The notes under the pieces were generated by a model, which saw only the letters and a program-made list of their open reading frames with translations, had not been told where the DNA came from and ran no database searches. This document shows, in pieces, positions 1 through 9,090 of a stretch of 64,000 nucleotides of DNA. The translations under genes were made by a program, and so were the position numbers. This stretch comes from Undibacterium sp. Jales W-56 (GTDB taxonomy: Bacteria > Pseudomonadota > Gammaproteobacteria > Burkholderiales > Burkholderiaceae_D). Location: NCBI RefSeq assembly GCF_025548535.1, contig NZ_JAJLQW010000001.1:496001-560000 (forward strand), read 5' to 3'. The stretch's first letter is position 1, and each line of letters starts with the position of its first letter.

Positions 1-1125
1 GTGAATGGCAATCTGGGATCCGGTACACCGCAGGAGATGGCCGAGTGGGTGGAATATCTGACGGGCGACGGTAAATCCTCTTTAGCGGAACTGCGCCGTA
101 AAAACGGCCGTGATAAACCGTTCAAAGTAGCTTTCTTCGGTATCGGTAACGAAGCCTGGGGCTGCGGCGGCAACATGACGGTGCAGCATTACACCAGTCT
201 TTACAATCAGTATGCGAGCTTCCTGAAAGCGCCGAAGGATTACATGCCGCAATTCATCGCGAGCGGCGGCCATGACGACGACACGACCTGGACCGATCAC
301 CTGACCAAGCACATCCATGAACAATGGAATATGCGCTTTGACGGCATCAGCTTCCACTATTACACCGTGCCGACGGGCGTATGGGAGAAGAAGGGGCTGG
401 CGCTCGGTTTTCCGGAGGAGCAGTGGATCTCGACGTTGAAAAATACTTTGCGTATGGATAGCCTGATCAAGAACAATGTCGCCAAGATGGACAAGAATGA
501 TCCCAAGAAAAAGATCGCGTTTAACGTCGATGAATGGGGCACCTGGTATGACGTCGAACCGGGTACCAATCCCGGCTTCCTATACCAGCAAAACAGCTTG
601 CGCGATGCGCTGGTTGCGGCATTGAATTTCAATATTTTTCATGCGCATGCAGAGCGCGTCCGCATGACGAACATCGCCCAGATGGTCAATGTGCTGCAAG
701 CCATGATCCTGACCGAGAAGGACAAGATGCTGCTGACGCCGACCTATCATGCATTTGAAATGTATGTGCCGTTTCAGAATGCGACTTCACTGCCTTTGAC
801 GATTAAAAACAACCGCAAATACAGCCTGGGCGCGACCAGCATTCCTAGCATCAGTGCCTCTGCTGCACGCGCGCTCGATGGCAAACTGTACCTGTCTCTG
901 GTCAATACCGATCCGAATCAAGCGGTCGATATCACGATCGATGTCGCAGGTGAGAAAGTCGCTGGCTTGAAAGGCCGTGTATTAACCGCGAATGCGATGG
1001 ATGCGCACAATACGTTTGCCGATCCGCAAGCGGTAACGCCGGTCGCATTCAATGCGCTCGCGAGCGGCGGCAAAGTGTCAGTGAAAGTCCCGGCGAAATC
1101 CGTGGTGGTGGTAGCGGCGGAATAA
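1..1125 (+). CDS. GH51 alpha-L-arabinofuranosidase, 5' end outside window
   Basis: The enzyme removes terminal alpha-L-arabinofuranosyl residues from arabinan or arabinoxylan fragments with retention. The 374 visible residues hold both GH51 catalytic motifs: GNEAWGCGG with the acid/base Glu at visible residue 51, and DEWG with the nucleophile Glu at residue 178. A C-terminal beta domain follows and ends in a run of Val before the stop. The GTG at base 1 is only the first codon of the window; the family is usually about 500 residues, so the N-terminal part of the barrel is missing. Whether it carries a signal peptide cannot be seen. It is followed 47 bp later by an exported GH43 enzyme, so it probably belongs to the same operon. 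Confidence 0.93.
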   Translation: MNGNLGSGTPQEMAEWVEYLTGDGKSSLAELRRKNGRDKPFKVAFFGIGNEAWGCGGNMTVQHYTSLYNQYASFLKAPKDYMPQFIASGGHDDDTTWTDHLTKHIHEQWNMRFDGISFHYYTVPTGVWEKKGLALGFPEEQWISTLKNTLRMDSLIKNNVAKMDKNDPKKKIAFNVDEWGTWYDVEPGTNPGFLYQQNSLRDALVAALNFNIFHAHAERVRMTNIAQMVNVLQAMILTEKDKMLLTPTYHAFEMYVPFQNATSLPLTIKNNRKYSLGATSIPSISASAARALDGKLYLSLVNTDPNQAVDITIDVAGEKVAGLKGRVLTANAMDAHNTFADPQAVTPVAFNALASGGKVSVKVPAKSVVVVAAE

Positions 1126-1172
1126 ATCCGTTGCAAACCACGATGCATCCTATTCTTTAGCGAGAACATATC

Positions 1173-2735
1173 ATGATACCTACACAAATACTGCGAGCGA
1201 TCGCAGTTGCGGCAGCCTTCACGTTTGCAGCCTGCCTGGCAGGCTGCGGTGGCGGCGGTAGCGCAAGTGTCGCCGGTTCCGGCAGCACGGCAACAACGGG
1301 CACGACTGTACCCGGCGCTGGTACCGCAAGCAGCACTGCAGGAACAACTACCCAAACATCGATCAGCTTTAACAATGTCTCAGTACATGATCCTTCCATC
1401 GTCAAGGTCGGCGGCACTTATTATGTCTTTGGCTCCCACCTGGCAGCAGCCAAATCGACTGACCTGATGAACTGGAGCAAATTCGCCGATGGCGTGAATC
1501 CCGGTAACAGCCTGTTCAACGATGTCACCAAGGCGCTCGCCGATACGTTTAGCTGGTCGCAGGTGGTCGATCTATGGGCCCCCGACGTGATTCAGCTGGA
1601 TGACGGCAAATTCTATTTTTACTACAACTCCTGCAAGGGCGATTCACCGCGCTCGGCGCTGGGCGTGGCCGTTGCGGACAAGATAGAAGGACCTTATGTC
1701 AACAAACAGATATTTTTGAAATCTGGCATGTGGGGCGCGGTCAGCGAAGACGGTGTAACTATCTATGATGCAAAAGTACATCCGAATACCGTCGATCCGA
1801 ACGTTTTTCGCGACAAGGATGGCAATCTGTGGATGATCTACGGTTCGTATTCCGGCGGGATTTTTATACTAGCAATGGACAAGACTACCGGTATGCCGAA
1901 ACCGAATCAGGGCTATGGCAAACACTTGATGGGCGGTAATCATGCGAGGATAGAGGGCGCCTATGTGATGTACAGCCCGCAGTCGCATTACTACTACTTG
2001 TTCACCTCGTTTGGCGGGCTCGATGCGAATGGCGCTTACAACATGCGGGTTGCCCGTTCAGCCAATCCTGATGGGCCTTACCTGGATGCCAAGGGCAATG
2101 ACATGGCATCGGTCAAAGCGAACCCGAATCTCCCCTTGTTTGACGATGCAAGTATTGCGCCTTACGGTCAGAAACTGATGGGTAATCATCAGTTCGCATT
2201 GGCCCCAGGCGAGACTGGAACGCCATTGGGTTACGTATCCGCCGGCCATAATTCTGCCTATTACGAAGCGGCGACGAATCAATATTTCCTCATCTTCCAT
2301 ACCCGTTTCCCAAATATGGGTGAAGCGCATGAGGTTCGTGTGCACGAGATGTTTATTAACGAAGATGCTTGGTTAGTGGTGTCTCCATTCCGTTATGCGC
2401 CTTTAAGTAAAAGCACTGCTGTTATTACTGCAGATGTCAGCAGCAAGGAGGCGGAGGGCAGCTATAAAATGATCAATCACGGTAAGGACATTTCTGTCGC
2501 GATCAAGCCATCGCAAAACATCAAACTCAATGCGGACGGCAGTATTTCCGGTGCAGCGACCGGGAGCTGGAAATATAAAACCGGTAAGCTGATACAAATC
2601 ACGCTGGATAACGGCGGTATTTTCAACGGTGTGCTGTCGCGCCAATGGAATACCAATGCAAATAATTTTGTGGTGACCTTTACCGCACAATCAGCCGATG
2701 GCGTATCGATCTGGGGTGCGCGTACCGGGAATTGA
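1173..2735 (+). CDS. GH43 arabinanase-type lipoprotein
   Basis: This is a secreted, probably outer-membrane-anchored, endo-arabinanase-type enzyme that cuts alpha-1,5-arabinan. A signal peptide ends in the lipobox LAGC (Cys25) and is followed by a Ser/Thr/Gly-rich linker of about 40 residues. The five-bladed GH43 propeller starts near residue 65. Its three acidic residues can be placed: Asp73 in VHDPS, Asp208 in VDPNVF and Glu261 in IEGAY, with LWAPDV at about 134-139. The last 100 residues form a beta-rich C-terminal domain of the kind seen in longer GH43 arabinanases. Exact substrate preference cannot be read from sequence. A strong hairpin follows the stop codon. Confidence 0.9.
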   Translation: MIPTQILRAIAVAAAFTFAACLAGCGGGGSASVAGSGSTATTGTTVPGAGTASSTAGTTTQTSISFNNVSVHDPSIVKVGGTYYVFGSHLAAAKSTDLMNWSKFADGVNPGNSLFNDVTKALADTFSWSQVVDLWAPDVIQLDDGKFYFYYNSCKGDSPRSALGVAVADKIEGPYVNKQIFLKSGMWGAVSEDGVTIYDAKVHPNTVDPNVFRDKDGNLWMIYGSYSGGIFILAMDKTTGMPKPNQGYGKHLMGGNHARIEGAYVMYSPQSHYYYLFTSFGGLDANGAYNMRVARSANPDGPYLDAKGNDMASVKANPNLPLFDDASIAPYGQKLMGNHQFALAPGETGTPLGYVSAGHNSAYYEAATNQYFLIFHTRFPNMGEAHEVRVHEMFINEDAWLVVSPFRYAPLSKSTAVITADVSSKEAEGSYKMINHGKDISVAIKPSQNIKLNADGSISGAATGSWKYKTGKLIQITLDNGGIFNGVLSRQWNTNANNFVVTFTAQSADGVSIWGARTGN

Positions 2736-2751
2736 TAAGATAAGTCGTCAT

Positions 2752-2774
2752 GGGAAGAAGCGGGGCTTCTTCCC
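2752..2774 (+). terminator. Strong hairpin between the two GH43 genes
   Basis: GGGAAGAAGC, a 3-nt GGG loop and the exact complement GCTTCTTCCC form a 10-bp stem, followed by CCC, AT and only three T. It may be a weak terminator or an mRNA 3'-end stabiliser that gives the upstream glycosidases a different level from the downstream ones. It also argues against any start codon for the next gene at 2750. Confidence 0.6.
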
Positions 2775-2845
2775 CCATTTCGCTTGAATTAGATCATGCT
2801 GTATTGGCTTGTCTCTGCAATAATCACCTCTCCATCGGAATTGCC

Positions 2846-3883
2846 ATGAGTCTGTTAAAAAATCGGTTTATTCATTTAACTATGAGCTTACTGGGATTAT
2901 TGTCGTGCATCTGTGTGCAAGCGACGCAAGTCAGCGTCCATGATCCTGCCATGGCAAAAGAGGGTAATACCTATTACCTGTTCAGCACCGGGCCGGGGAT
3001 TACTTTTTATAGCTCGCTCAACATGAAGGACTGGCAAGCAGAAGGCCGGGTGTTTGCCGGCGAACCTGGCTGGGCGCGCGGCGTTGCTCCGACCTTCAAC
3101 GACCACATCTGGGCGCCGGATGTGCAATTTCATGATGGTAAGTATTATTTGTTCTATTCGGTATCCGGTTTTGGCAAGCTGGCGTCGGGGATTGGTGTCA
3201 CCACAAACAAGACGCTGAATCCGCGGTCCCCTGATTATCGCTGGGAGGATCAGGGGCTGGTATTGCAATCGATTCCGGGACGGGATTTATGGAATGCGAT
3301 CGATCCCAATATCATTACCGACGAGAAGGGCGTTGCCTGGATGTCTTTCGGCTCATTCTGGAGCGGTATCAAATTGGTCAGGCTAAATGAGAACTGGACG
3401 AAATTAGCGCAGCCCCAGGAGTGGCGATCGATCGCGCAACGCGCCCGTCCCGCATTTACACCTGACGAATCAGCGGGGCCGGCAGAAATCGAGGCGCCTT
3501 TCATTTTTAAGAAGGGTCATTACTACTATTTGTTTACCTCATGGGGTTTGTGCTGCCAGGGCGCGAATAGCACTTATCATCTGGTGGTAGGACGCTCTGC
3601 TAATGTGACGGGTCCCTATCTGGATCGATCAGGTAAAGACATGCTGCAAGGCGGCGGTAGTCTGGTATTGGCAGGCAATGCCTCCTGGCAAGGGGTAGGT
3701 CACAACAGTGCGTACAGCATGAATGGCAAAGACTATCTGGTCTTGCATGCTTATGAGACTGCCGACAATTATTTGCAGAAATTAAAAATTCTCGAAATCC
3801 AATGGGATCAAGATAATTGGCCGATGCTGGACCCCAAGGATCTGGATCGCTATCAAAGTACGCTGCTGCCAGCAAAAAAATAG
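2846..3883 (+). CDS. Exported GH43 arabinan endo-1,5-alpha-L-arabinosidase
   Basis: A second GH43 enzyme of 345 residues for arabinan breakdown in the periplasm or outside the cell. I start it at the ATG in 2846, because the hydrophobic signal peptide (residues 1-26, ending near QAT) begins there; an in-frame upstream ATG at 2750 sits in a hairpin and adds a non-signal-like stretch. Catalytic residues are Asp33 (SVHDPAM), Asp153 (AIDPNI) and Glu216 (IEAPFI), with WAPDVQ at 89-94. TSWGLCCQG at 231-239 is typical of single-domain endo-arabinanases. It has no extra C-terminal domain, unlike its neighbour. The GH127 gene begins 4 bp after its stop, so the two are co-transcribed. Confidence 0.9.
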   Translation: MSLLKNRFIHLTMSLLGLLSCICVQATQVSVHDPAMAKEGNTYYLFSTGPGITFYSSLNMKDWQAEGRVFAGEPGWARGVAPTFNDHIWAPDVQFHDGKYYLFYSVSGFGKLASGIGVTTNKTLNPRSPDYRWEDQGLVLQSIPGRDLWNAIDPNIITDEKGVAWMSFGSFWSGIKLVRLNENWTKLAQPQEWRSIAQRARPAFTPDESAGPAEIEAPFIFKKGHYYYLFTSWGLCCQGANSTYHLVVGRSANVTGPYLDRSGKDMLQGGGSLVLAGNASWQGVGHNSAYSMNGKDYLVLHAYETADNYLQKLKILEIQWDQDNWPMLDPKDLDRYQSTLLPAKK

Positions 3884-3887
3884 CGAT

Positions 3888-6275
3888 ATGAAAAAAGTCA
3901 TCGCTGGTCTGGTGCTGCACTTGGGATGCTCTCTTATTACCCAGGCCGCCGCTCAGTCTGTCAGCCTGGCACATCAGGCAGCCGCGACTTTATTTCCATT
4001 AAGCGATGTGCGTCTGACTGCGGGCCCGTTTCTGGAGGCGCAAAATACCGATCTGCGTTATTTAATGGCATTGGATCCGGATAGGTTGCTGGCGCCTTTT
4101 CAGCGTGAAGCCGGTTTACCCGCCAAACAAGAGAGCTATGGCAACTGGGAGTCGTCTGGACTGGACGGCCACATGGGCGGCCATTACTTGTCGGCGCTCG
4201 CATTGATGGCGGCGTCCACCGGCGATGCTCAGGTGAGTGAACGGCTGAATTACTTTGTCGCTGAATTAAAAAAATGCCAGCAGAAGAATGCTGACGGCTA
4301 CCTCGGCGGTATTCCGGACGGTAAAGCTGCATGGCAAGCCATCCGTCAGGGACAACTCCAGGCCGATAATTTTTCTGTCAATGGTAAATGGGTTCCCTGG
4401 TACAACCTGCATAAACTATTTGCCGGTTTGCGTGATGCGTATCGCTATGCTGGCAACCAGGAGGCGCGCGGCATGTTGCTGGCCCTGTCTGACTGGGCGC
4501 TCAACCTGACCGCTAATCTCAGCCCGGAGCAAATGCAACTGATGCTGAAAAGCGAGCACGGCGGCATGAACGAAGTGTTGGCCGATGTGGCGCAAATGAC
4601 CGGCGATCATCGATATCTGGAACTGGCGAAAAGATTTTCGCATCAGGCAATTCTCGATCCGTTGCTGGCACAACGCGACCAACTGACTGGCTTGCATGCG
4701 AATGCCCAAATCCCGAAAGTCATCGGTTTTCAAAGAATCGCAGAATTGAGCGGGCAAGCAAGCTGGCATCAGGCGGCAGAATTTTTCTGGCAAACGGTAC
4801 ACGATCATCGCACGGTCGCGATCGGCGGCAATAGCGTGAAAGAACACTTTCATGACGACCGGGATTTTTCATCGATGATTAATGAGGTAGAAGGTCCAGA
4901 GACCTGTAATACCTACAATATGCTGAAGCTCACAGAACTGCTATTTTTAAGCGATACCAAGGTCAAATACAGCGATTATTACGAACGTGCGCTGTACAAC
5001 CATATCCTGTCTTCGCAACGCCCGGAGAGCGGCGGCTTGGTCTACTTCACGCCGATGCGACCGAATCATTACCGCGTCTATTCCCAAGTCGATCAAGCCA
5101 TGTGGTGCTGCGTCGGCTCCGGAATTGAGAGTCATGCCAAGTATGGCGAATTCATTTATGCCCATTATGACGATGTACTGTACGTAAACCTGTTTATTCC
5201 ATCGACACTGTACTGGCGCGACAAGCAAGTACGATTAAGCCAGAGTACGAATTTTCCCGATCAGGCCAGCAGTGCCATCACCATCCATACGGATCAGGCC
5301 TTCACTTTAAAAATCCGTTATCCGCAATGGGTAGTTGCCGGAGCATTGAAGATACGTATCAATAATCACAAAATCAAAGTCCTTGCCCGTCCGGGTGACT
5401 ATGTGAGCCTGTCGCGGCATTGGCGGGCAGGTGACCGTATCGATATCGGTTTGCCGATGACTATCCGTCTCGAAGCCATGCCGGGGATGAAAAACTATTA
5501 TGCGGTATTGCATGGTCCCATTGTGCTGGCGGCCAAAACGCAAGTTTTTGCAAATGAAAGCTTGAATTTTATGGCAGATGATTCCCGCATGGGACATATT
5601 GCGCAAGGCCAGGTATGCCCGCTGGAGGCGGCGCCAATGCTGGTCAGTGATAGTCTGAATTTCATTAAAAAATTCAAACCGGTAGCCGGTCAGCCGCTGA
5701 CATTTACTGCACCGGGTTTGATCCGCGGGCAGGGCGCTGCTGCGCTCAGGCTGATCCCGTTTTTCCGTTTGCACGATGCGCGGTATACGATTTATTGGCC
5801 TTATAGTACGCCGGCGAATTTAGGCCGGATTCAACAAGGCATGGCTCAGTCCGGGGCTGAGAGACTGGCGCTGGATGCGCAAACCATCGACCAGCTGGCA
5901 CCCGGCGAGCAGCAGCCGGAGTCCGATCATTTTTTCAAAGGCGACGGTGCCGATGCCGGTATCAATCAGGGATGGCATTGGCGGCATGCAACTGGCTGGT
6001 TTAGTTATGAATTAAGCGATGCGCAATTACAGGCCAAGACCTTGCGCCTGTATTTTTCTACGCTGGATGCAGGCAGGCATTTTGATTTGATCATCAACGG
6101 CCGCCTGATCCGCAGCATACGGCTGGAGGCTCATGCGGCGTCCGAGATCTACAGCCAGGACTTCGACTTGCCAGAGGATTTGGTCAAGGCATCTGGCGGC
6201 AAGCTCAACGTGAAATTCGTCGCCCAGCCTGGCTCTATTGCGGGCGCCTTGTATGGATTACGTTTGCTCAAATAA
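3888..6275 (+). CDS. GH127 beta-L-arabinofuranosidase, exported
   Basis: A 795-residue enzyme predicted to release L-arabinose from beta-L-arabinofuranosides such as those on plant hydroxyproline-rich glycoproteins. A signal peptide (about residues 1-22, ending QAAAQS) exports it. An alpha/alpha-barrel is followed by beta domains. The zinc and nucleophile cluster of the family is intact: Glu338 and Cys340 in EGPETCNTYN, and the Cys pair 407-408 in MWCCVGSG, where the first Cys is the expected nucleophile. The last 150 residues are a beta-rich accessory domain, which explains the length beyond the roughly 650-residue single-module members. It starts 4 bp after the GH43 gene. With GH51 and GH43 neighbours it extends the locus from alpha- to beta-linked arabinose. 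Confidence 0.88.
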   Translation: MKKVIAGLVLHLGCSLITQAAAQSVSLAHQAAATLFPLSDVRLTAGPFLEAQNTDLRYLMALDPDRLLAPFQREAGLPAKQESYGNWESSGLDGHMGGHYLSALALMAASTGDAQVSERLNYFVAELKKCQQKNADGYLGGIPDGKAAWQAIRQGQLQADNFSVNGKWVPWYNLHKLFAGLRDAYRYAGNQEARGMLLALSDWALNLTANLSPEQMQLMLKSEHGGMNEVLADVAQMTGDHRYLELAKRFSHQAILDPLLAQRDQLTGLHANAQIPKVIGFQRIAELSGQASWHQAAEFFWQTVHDHRTVAIGGNSVKEHFHDDRDFSSMINEVEGPETCNTYNMLKLTELLFLSDTKVKYSDYYERALYNHILSSQRPESGGLVYFTPMRPNHYRVYSQVDQAMWCCVGSGIESHAKYGEFIYAHYDDVLYVNLFIPSTLYWRDKQVRLSQSTNFPDQASSAITIHTDQAFTLKIRYPQWVVAGALKIRINNHKIKVLARPGDYVSLSRHWRAGDRIDIGLPMTIRLEAMPGMKNYYAVLHGPIVLAAKTQVFANESLNFMADDSRMGHIAQGQVCPLEAAPMLVSDSLNFIKKFKPVAGQPLTFTAPGLIRGQGAAALRLIPFFRLHDARYTIYWPYSTPANLGRIQQGMAQSGAERLALDAQTIDQLAPGEQQPESDHFFKGDGADAGINQGWHWRHATGWFSYELSDAQLQAKTLRLYFSTLDAGRHFDLIINGRLIRSIRLEAHAASEIYSQDFDLPEDLVKASGGKLNVKFVAQPGSIAGALYGLRLLK

Positions 6276-6306
6276 GTGATGGAGCGACGGTGACTCTTTC
6301 AGTTCA

Positions 6307-6325
6307 GATACGAAAAACGATATCG
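6307..6325. promoter_or_regulatory. Putative LysR-type operator upstream of the furanose importer
   Basis: GATA-N10-TATC is a perfect 4+4 bp dyad, and the 19-base block GATACGAAAAACGATATCG matches 17 of 19 positions of a block just before the LysR gene (11306-11324). It lies about 107 bp upstream of the binding-protein start, where a LysR activator would bind. That the LysR protein at 11332 binds here is inferred from the shared motif and gene neighbourhood. Confidence 0.55.
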
Positions 6326-6431
6326 AATACTGAAAAAATGTGATTGGATCGCTATGACGCTTTCTTCTACCATGACTCCATAAAATCAGATCCGCGCACC
6401 TCCGCCGGATCGAAAAAAATTGGAGACAGAA

Positions 6432-7394
6432 ATGAATGTCACACGCAGAACACTTCTCGGAAGCGCGCTCGTAGCAAGCTTCGTATTGAGCAGTCAGGTT
6501 TTCGCTGCACCGGCACTGGTCATGGGCTTCTCGCAAGTCGGTGCCGAAAGCGAATGGCGCACCGCGAATACGCTATCAATTAAAGAGGCTGCGAAATCAG
6601 ATGGCGTCACCTTGAAGTTTGCCGATGCCCAGCAAAAGCAAGAAAATCAAGTCAAGGCAATCCGCTCTTTCATCGCGCAAAAAGTCGATGTCATCGCTTT
6701 CTCGCCAGTAGTCGAGTCCGGTTGGGAAACTGTTTTACGCGAAGCCAGGGCGGCCAAAATTCCGGTCATCCTGACCGACCGCGCCGTGAATGTGACCGAC
6801 GCCTCTTTGTATGCCACTTTTATCGGTTCCGATTTTGTCGAAGAAGGTCGTCGCGCTGGACGCTGGCTGCTGGAGCGCGCCAGAAAGACGCCGAATGCGA
6901 GCGTCAATATTGTCGAGTTGCAGGGTACGGTAGGTTCGGCGCCGGCGATTGATCGCAAGCTCGGCTTCGAACAAGCGATTGCCGCCAATCCAAAACTGAA
7001 AATCATACGCTCCCAAACCGGTGACTTTACCCGTGCCAAAGGCAAAGAAGTCATGGAAGCTTTTTTGAAGTCGCAGGGTAAGAATATCAATGTCCTGTAT
7101 GCGCATAACGACGACATGGCGATAGGCGCGATACAGGCGATAGAAGAGGCTGGATTGAAGCCAGGCGTGGATATCATCGTAGTGTCGATTGACGGTGTCA
7201 AAGGCGCTTTCGAAGCGATGATCGCCGGCAAATTGAATGTGACGGTGGAATGCAATCCCTTACTCGGCAAGCAGTTGATGCAAGTGGCGCGCGATGTGGT
7301 GGCCGGTAAAACGGTACCTAAGCGCATCGTCACGGAAGAGGGCGTGTTTCCCGCCGAAGTCGCCGCGAAAGAATTCCCGAACCGTAAATACTAA
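6432..7394 (+). CDS. ytfQ: YtfQ-type furanose-binding periplasmic protein
   Basis: The substrate-binding protein (320 residues) of an ABC sugar importer. After an N-terminal signal with twin Arg (MNVTRRTLLG) and cleavage near FAAPA, the mature protein opens with MGFSQVGAESEWR and continues with ADAQQKQENQ and SPVVESGW, hallmarks of the YtfQ group, whose E. coli member binds galactofuranose. I start at ATG 6432, which has GGAGA 5-6 bases upstream; an in-frame TTG at 6420 lies ahead of that site. In this locus the ligand may be L-arabinofuranose set free by the upstream hydrolases; that is inference. The ATPase gene follows after 112 bp with hairpins between. Confidence 0.85.
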   Translation: MNVTRRTLLGSALVASFVLSSQVFAAPALVMGFSQVGAESEWRTANTLSIKEAAKSDGVTLKFADAQQKQENQVKAIRSFIAQKVDVIAFSPVVESGWETVLREARAAKIPVILTDRAVNVTDASLYATFIGSDFVEEGRRAGRWLLERARKTPNASVNIVELQGTVGSAPAIDRKLGFEQAIAANPKLKIIRSQTGDFTRAKGKEVMEAFLKSQGKNINVLYAHNDDMAIGAIQAIEEAGLKPGVDIIVVSIDGVKGAFEAMIAGKLNVTVECNPLLGKQLMQVARDVVAGKTVPKRIVTEEGVFPAEVAAKEFPNRKY

Positions 7395-7433
7395 ATGTAT
7401 CGCTCGGTCCTCTATCCGTCAATGTTGCCGCTG

Positions 7434-7468
7434 GTTGAATCAGGTTGTTCAACTCTGCTTGATCAAGC
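7434..7468 (+). promoter_or_regulatory. Two small intercistronic hairpins
   Basis: GTTGAA-N8-TTCAAC (7434-7453) and the perfect palindrome GCTTGATCAAGC (7457-7468) lie between the binding-protein gene and the ATPase gene. Such structures often protect the upstream message and keep binding protein in excess over the membrane complex. No T-run follows, so full termination is unlikely. Confidence 0.4.
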
Positions 7469-7506
7469 CTGCGGCACGGTTCAGATAAATTCTTAGACTC
7501 TATCCA

Positions 7507-9090
7507 ATGACAACAATTGCGCATGCCACGGGGGCAGGAAGGACCATGTCTGTGGGCGGTGCAGCCCCGGTGCTGGAGCTTAGCGGTATTCATAAACAAT
7601 TCCCTGGCGTCAAAGCCTTGAGTGATGCGGGTTTGCGCCTGTATCCCGGCGAGGTGCATACATTGATGGGGCAGAATGGCGCCGGTAAATCGACCCTGAT
7701 CAAAGTGCTCACAGGTGTATACGCGCCGGATCAAGGCAGCATGCTGCTCGACGGCGTAGCGATACAACCGGCATCAACACTGGAGGCGCAAGGTTTAGGA
7801 ATCAGCACCGTGTATCAGGAAGTGAACCTGTGTACTAACTTGTCGGTCGCGGAAAATATTTTTATCGGACGCTATCCGAAGCGGCGCGGCATGATCGACT
7901 GGCAGTCCATGCAGCGGCAGGCAGCGACTTTGCTGGCGCAATTAAATATCGATATCGATGTGAGCGCGGCGCTTTCCCATTATCCCTTAGCGATACGGCA
8001 AATGGTCGCGATCTCACGTGCTTTGAATATCTCGGCCAGAGTATTAATACTCGATGAGCCGACTTCCAGCCTTGATGAAAATGAAGTACAACTGCTCTTC
8101 AGCGTATTGCGCAAGTTACGCGAACAGGGCATGGCGATTTTGTTTGTCACGCATTTTCTCGATCAGACTTATGCCATTTCTGATCGCATTACGGTCATGC
8201 GCAATGGCGTGCGTGAAGGTGAATATGCCAGTAACGCGTTGTCGCGCTTTGATCTGGTGAATAAAATGGTAGGTATAACCCCGGACATTCATGCCGACGC
8301 GATCCCTGCCGATAGCGGGTCGACAATCAGCCGTCCAGCCGATGCCGTAGCGCCCGGTCAGCGCCCTTATTTGCATGCCAGAGGGCTGGCCCGCAAAGGC
8401 GCATTGCTGCCTGTCGATATCGATATTTATCAGGCAGAATTGCTCGGTTTATGCGGCTTGTTGGGATCGGGGCGTACCGAACTGGCCCGCTTGCTGTTTG
8501 GTGCAGACAAAGCCGATCACGGTAGCATCAGAATCGACCAGCAAGACATCGTCTTGAATTCACCGCGCGATGCGATCGCCGCAGGCATCGCATTTTGTTC
8601 TGAGGATCGCAAACAGGAGGGGGCGATTCTGAGTTTGTCGATACGCGAAAATATCCTGCTGGCCTTGCAGGCGCGTGCCGGTTTGTGGCGGGCGATTCCC
8701 TTCAAACAGCAACAAGCATTGGCACGTGATTACGTGCAATCGCTGGGGATTAAAACCGACAGCATAGAAACGCCGATCGGCTCCTTATCCGGCGGCAATC
8801 AACAAAAAGTCTTGCTCGGACGCTGGTTGGCGACCGCACCTAAACTCTTGATTCTGGATGAGCCTACTCGCGGCATCGATGTGCGCGCCAAACAAGAAAT
8901 CATGGATTATGTGGCTGCTTTATGCCGCAAGGGCATGTCGATTTTATTTATTTCATCTGAGTTGCCTGAGGTATTGCGTTGCAGTGACCGCATTGTGGTC
9001 ATGCGGGACCGCAAGACTTGCGGCGAGTATCGCCGCGGAGAACTTGATGACAGCTCGGTATTGCAAGTAATTGCAGGGGAGGTGGCATGA
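7507..9090 (+). CDS. ytfR: Sugar ABC transporter ATPase, YtfR type (two NBDs)
   Basis: A fused double ATPase (527 residues) that powers furanose import. The first nucleotide-binding domain has Walker A GQNGAGKS at 55-62 and ILDEPTSSLDE as Walker B. The second has the degenerate P-loop GLLGSGRTE, signature LSGGNQQK near 428 and LILDEPTRGID. This arrangement (good first site, atypical second P-loop) is normal for carbohydrate-uptake CUT2 transporters. A start at Met14 (7546) is also possible, since the first 13 residues are not conserved in type. Its stop overlaps the first permease start by 4 bp (ATGA), showing translational coupling. Confidence 0.9.
   Translation: MTTIAHATGAGRTMSVGGAAPVLELSGIHKQFPGVKALSDAGLRLYPGEVHTLMGQNGAGKSTLIKVLTGVYAPDQGSMLLDGVAIQPASTLEAQGLGISTVYQEVNLCTNLSVAENIFIGRYPKRRGMIDWQSMQRQAATLLAQLNIDIDVSAALSHYPLAIRQMVAISRALNISARVLILDEPTSSLDENEVQLLFSVLRKLREQGMAILFVTHFLDQTYAISDRITVMRNGVREGEYASNALSRFDLVNKMVGITPDIHADAIPADSGSTISRPADAVAPGQRPYLHARGLARKGALLPVDIDIYQAELLGLCGLLGSGRTELARLLFGADKADHGSIRIDQQDIVLNSPRDAIAAGIAFCSEDRKQEGAILSLSIRENILLALQARAGLWRAIPFKQQQALARDYVQSLGIKTDSIETPIGSLSGGNQQKVLLGRWLATAPKLLILDEPTRGIDVRAKQEIMDYVAALCRKGMSILFISSELPEVLRCSDRIVVMRDRKTCGEYRRGELDDSSVLQVIAGEVA

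Noticed and set aside
2750-2845. N-terminal extension of the second GH43 enzyme from an ATG at 2750
   Set aside because: That ATG lies in a strong hairpin and the extension would place 32 non-signal residues before a good signal peptide.
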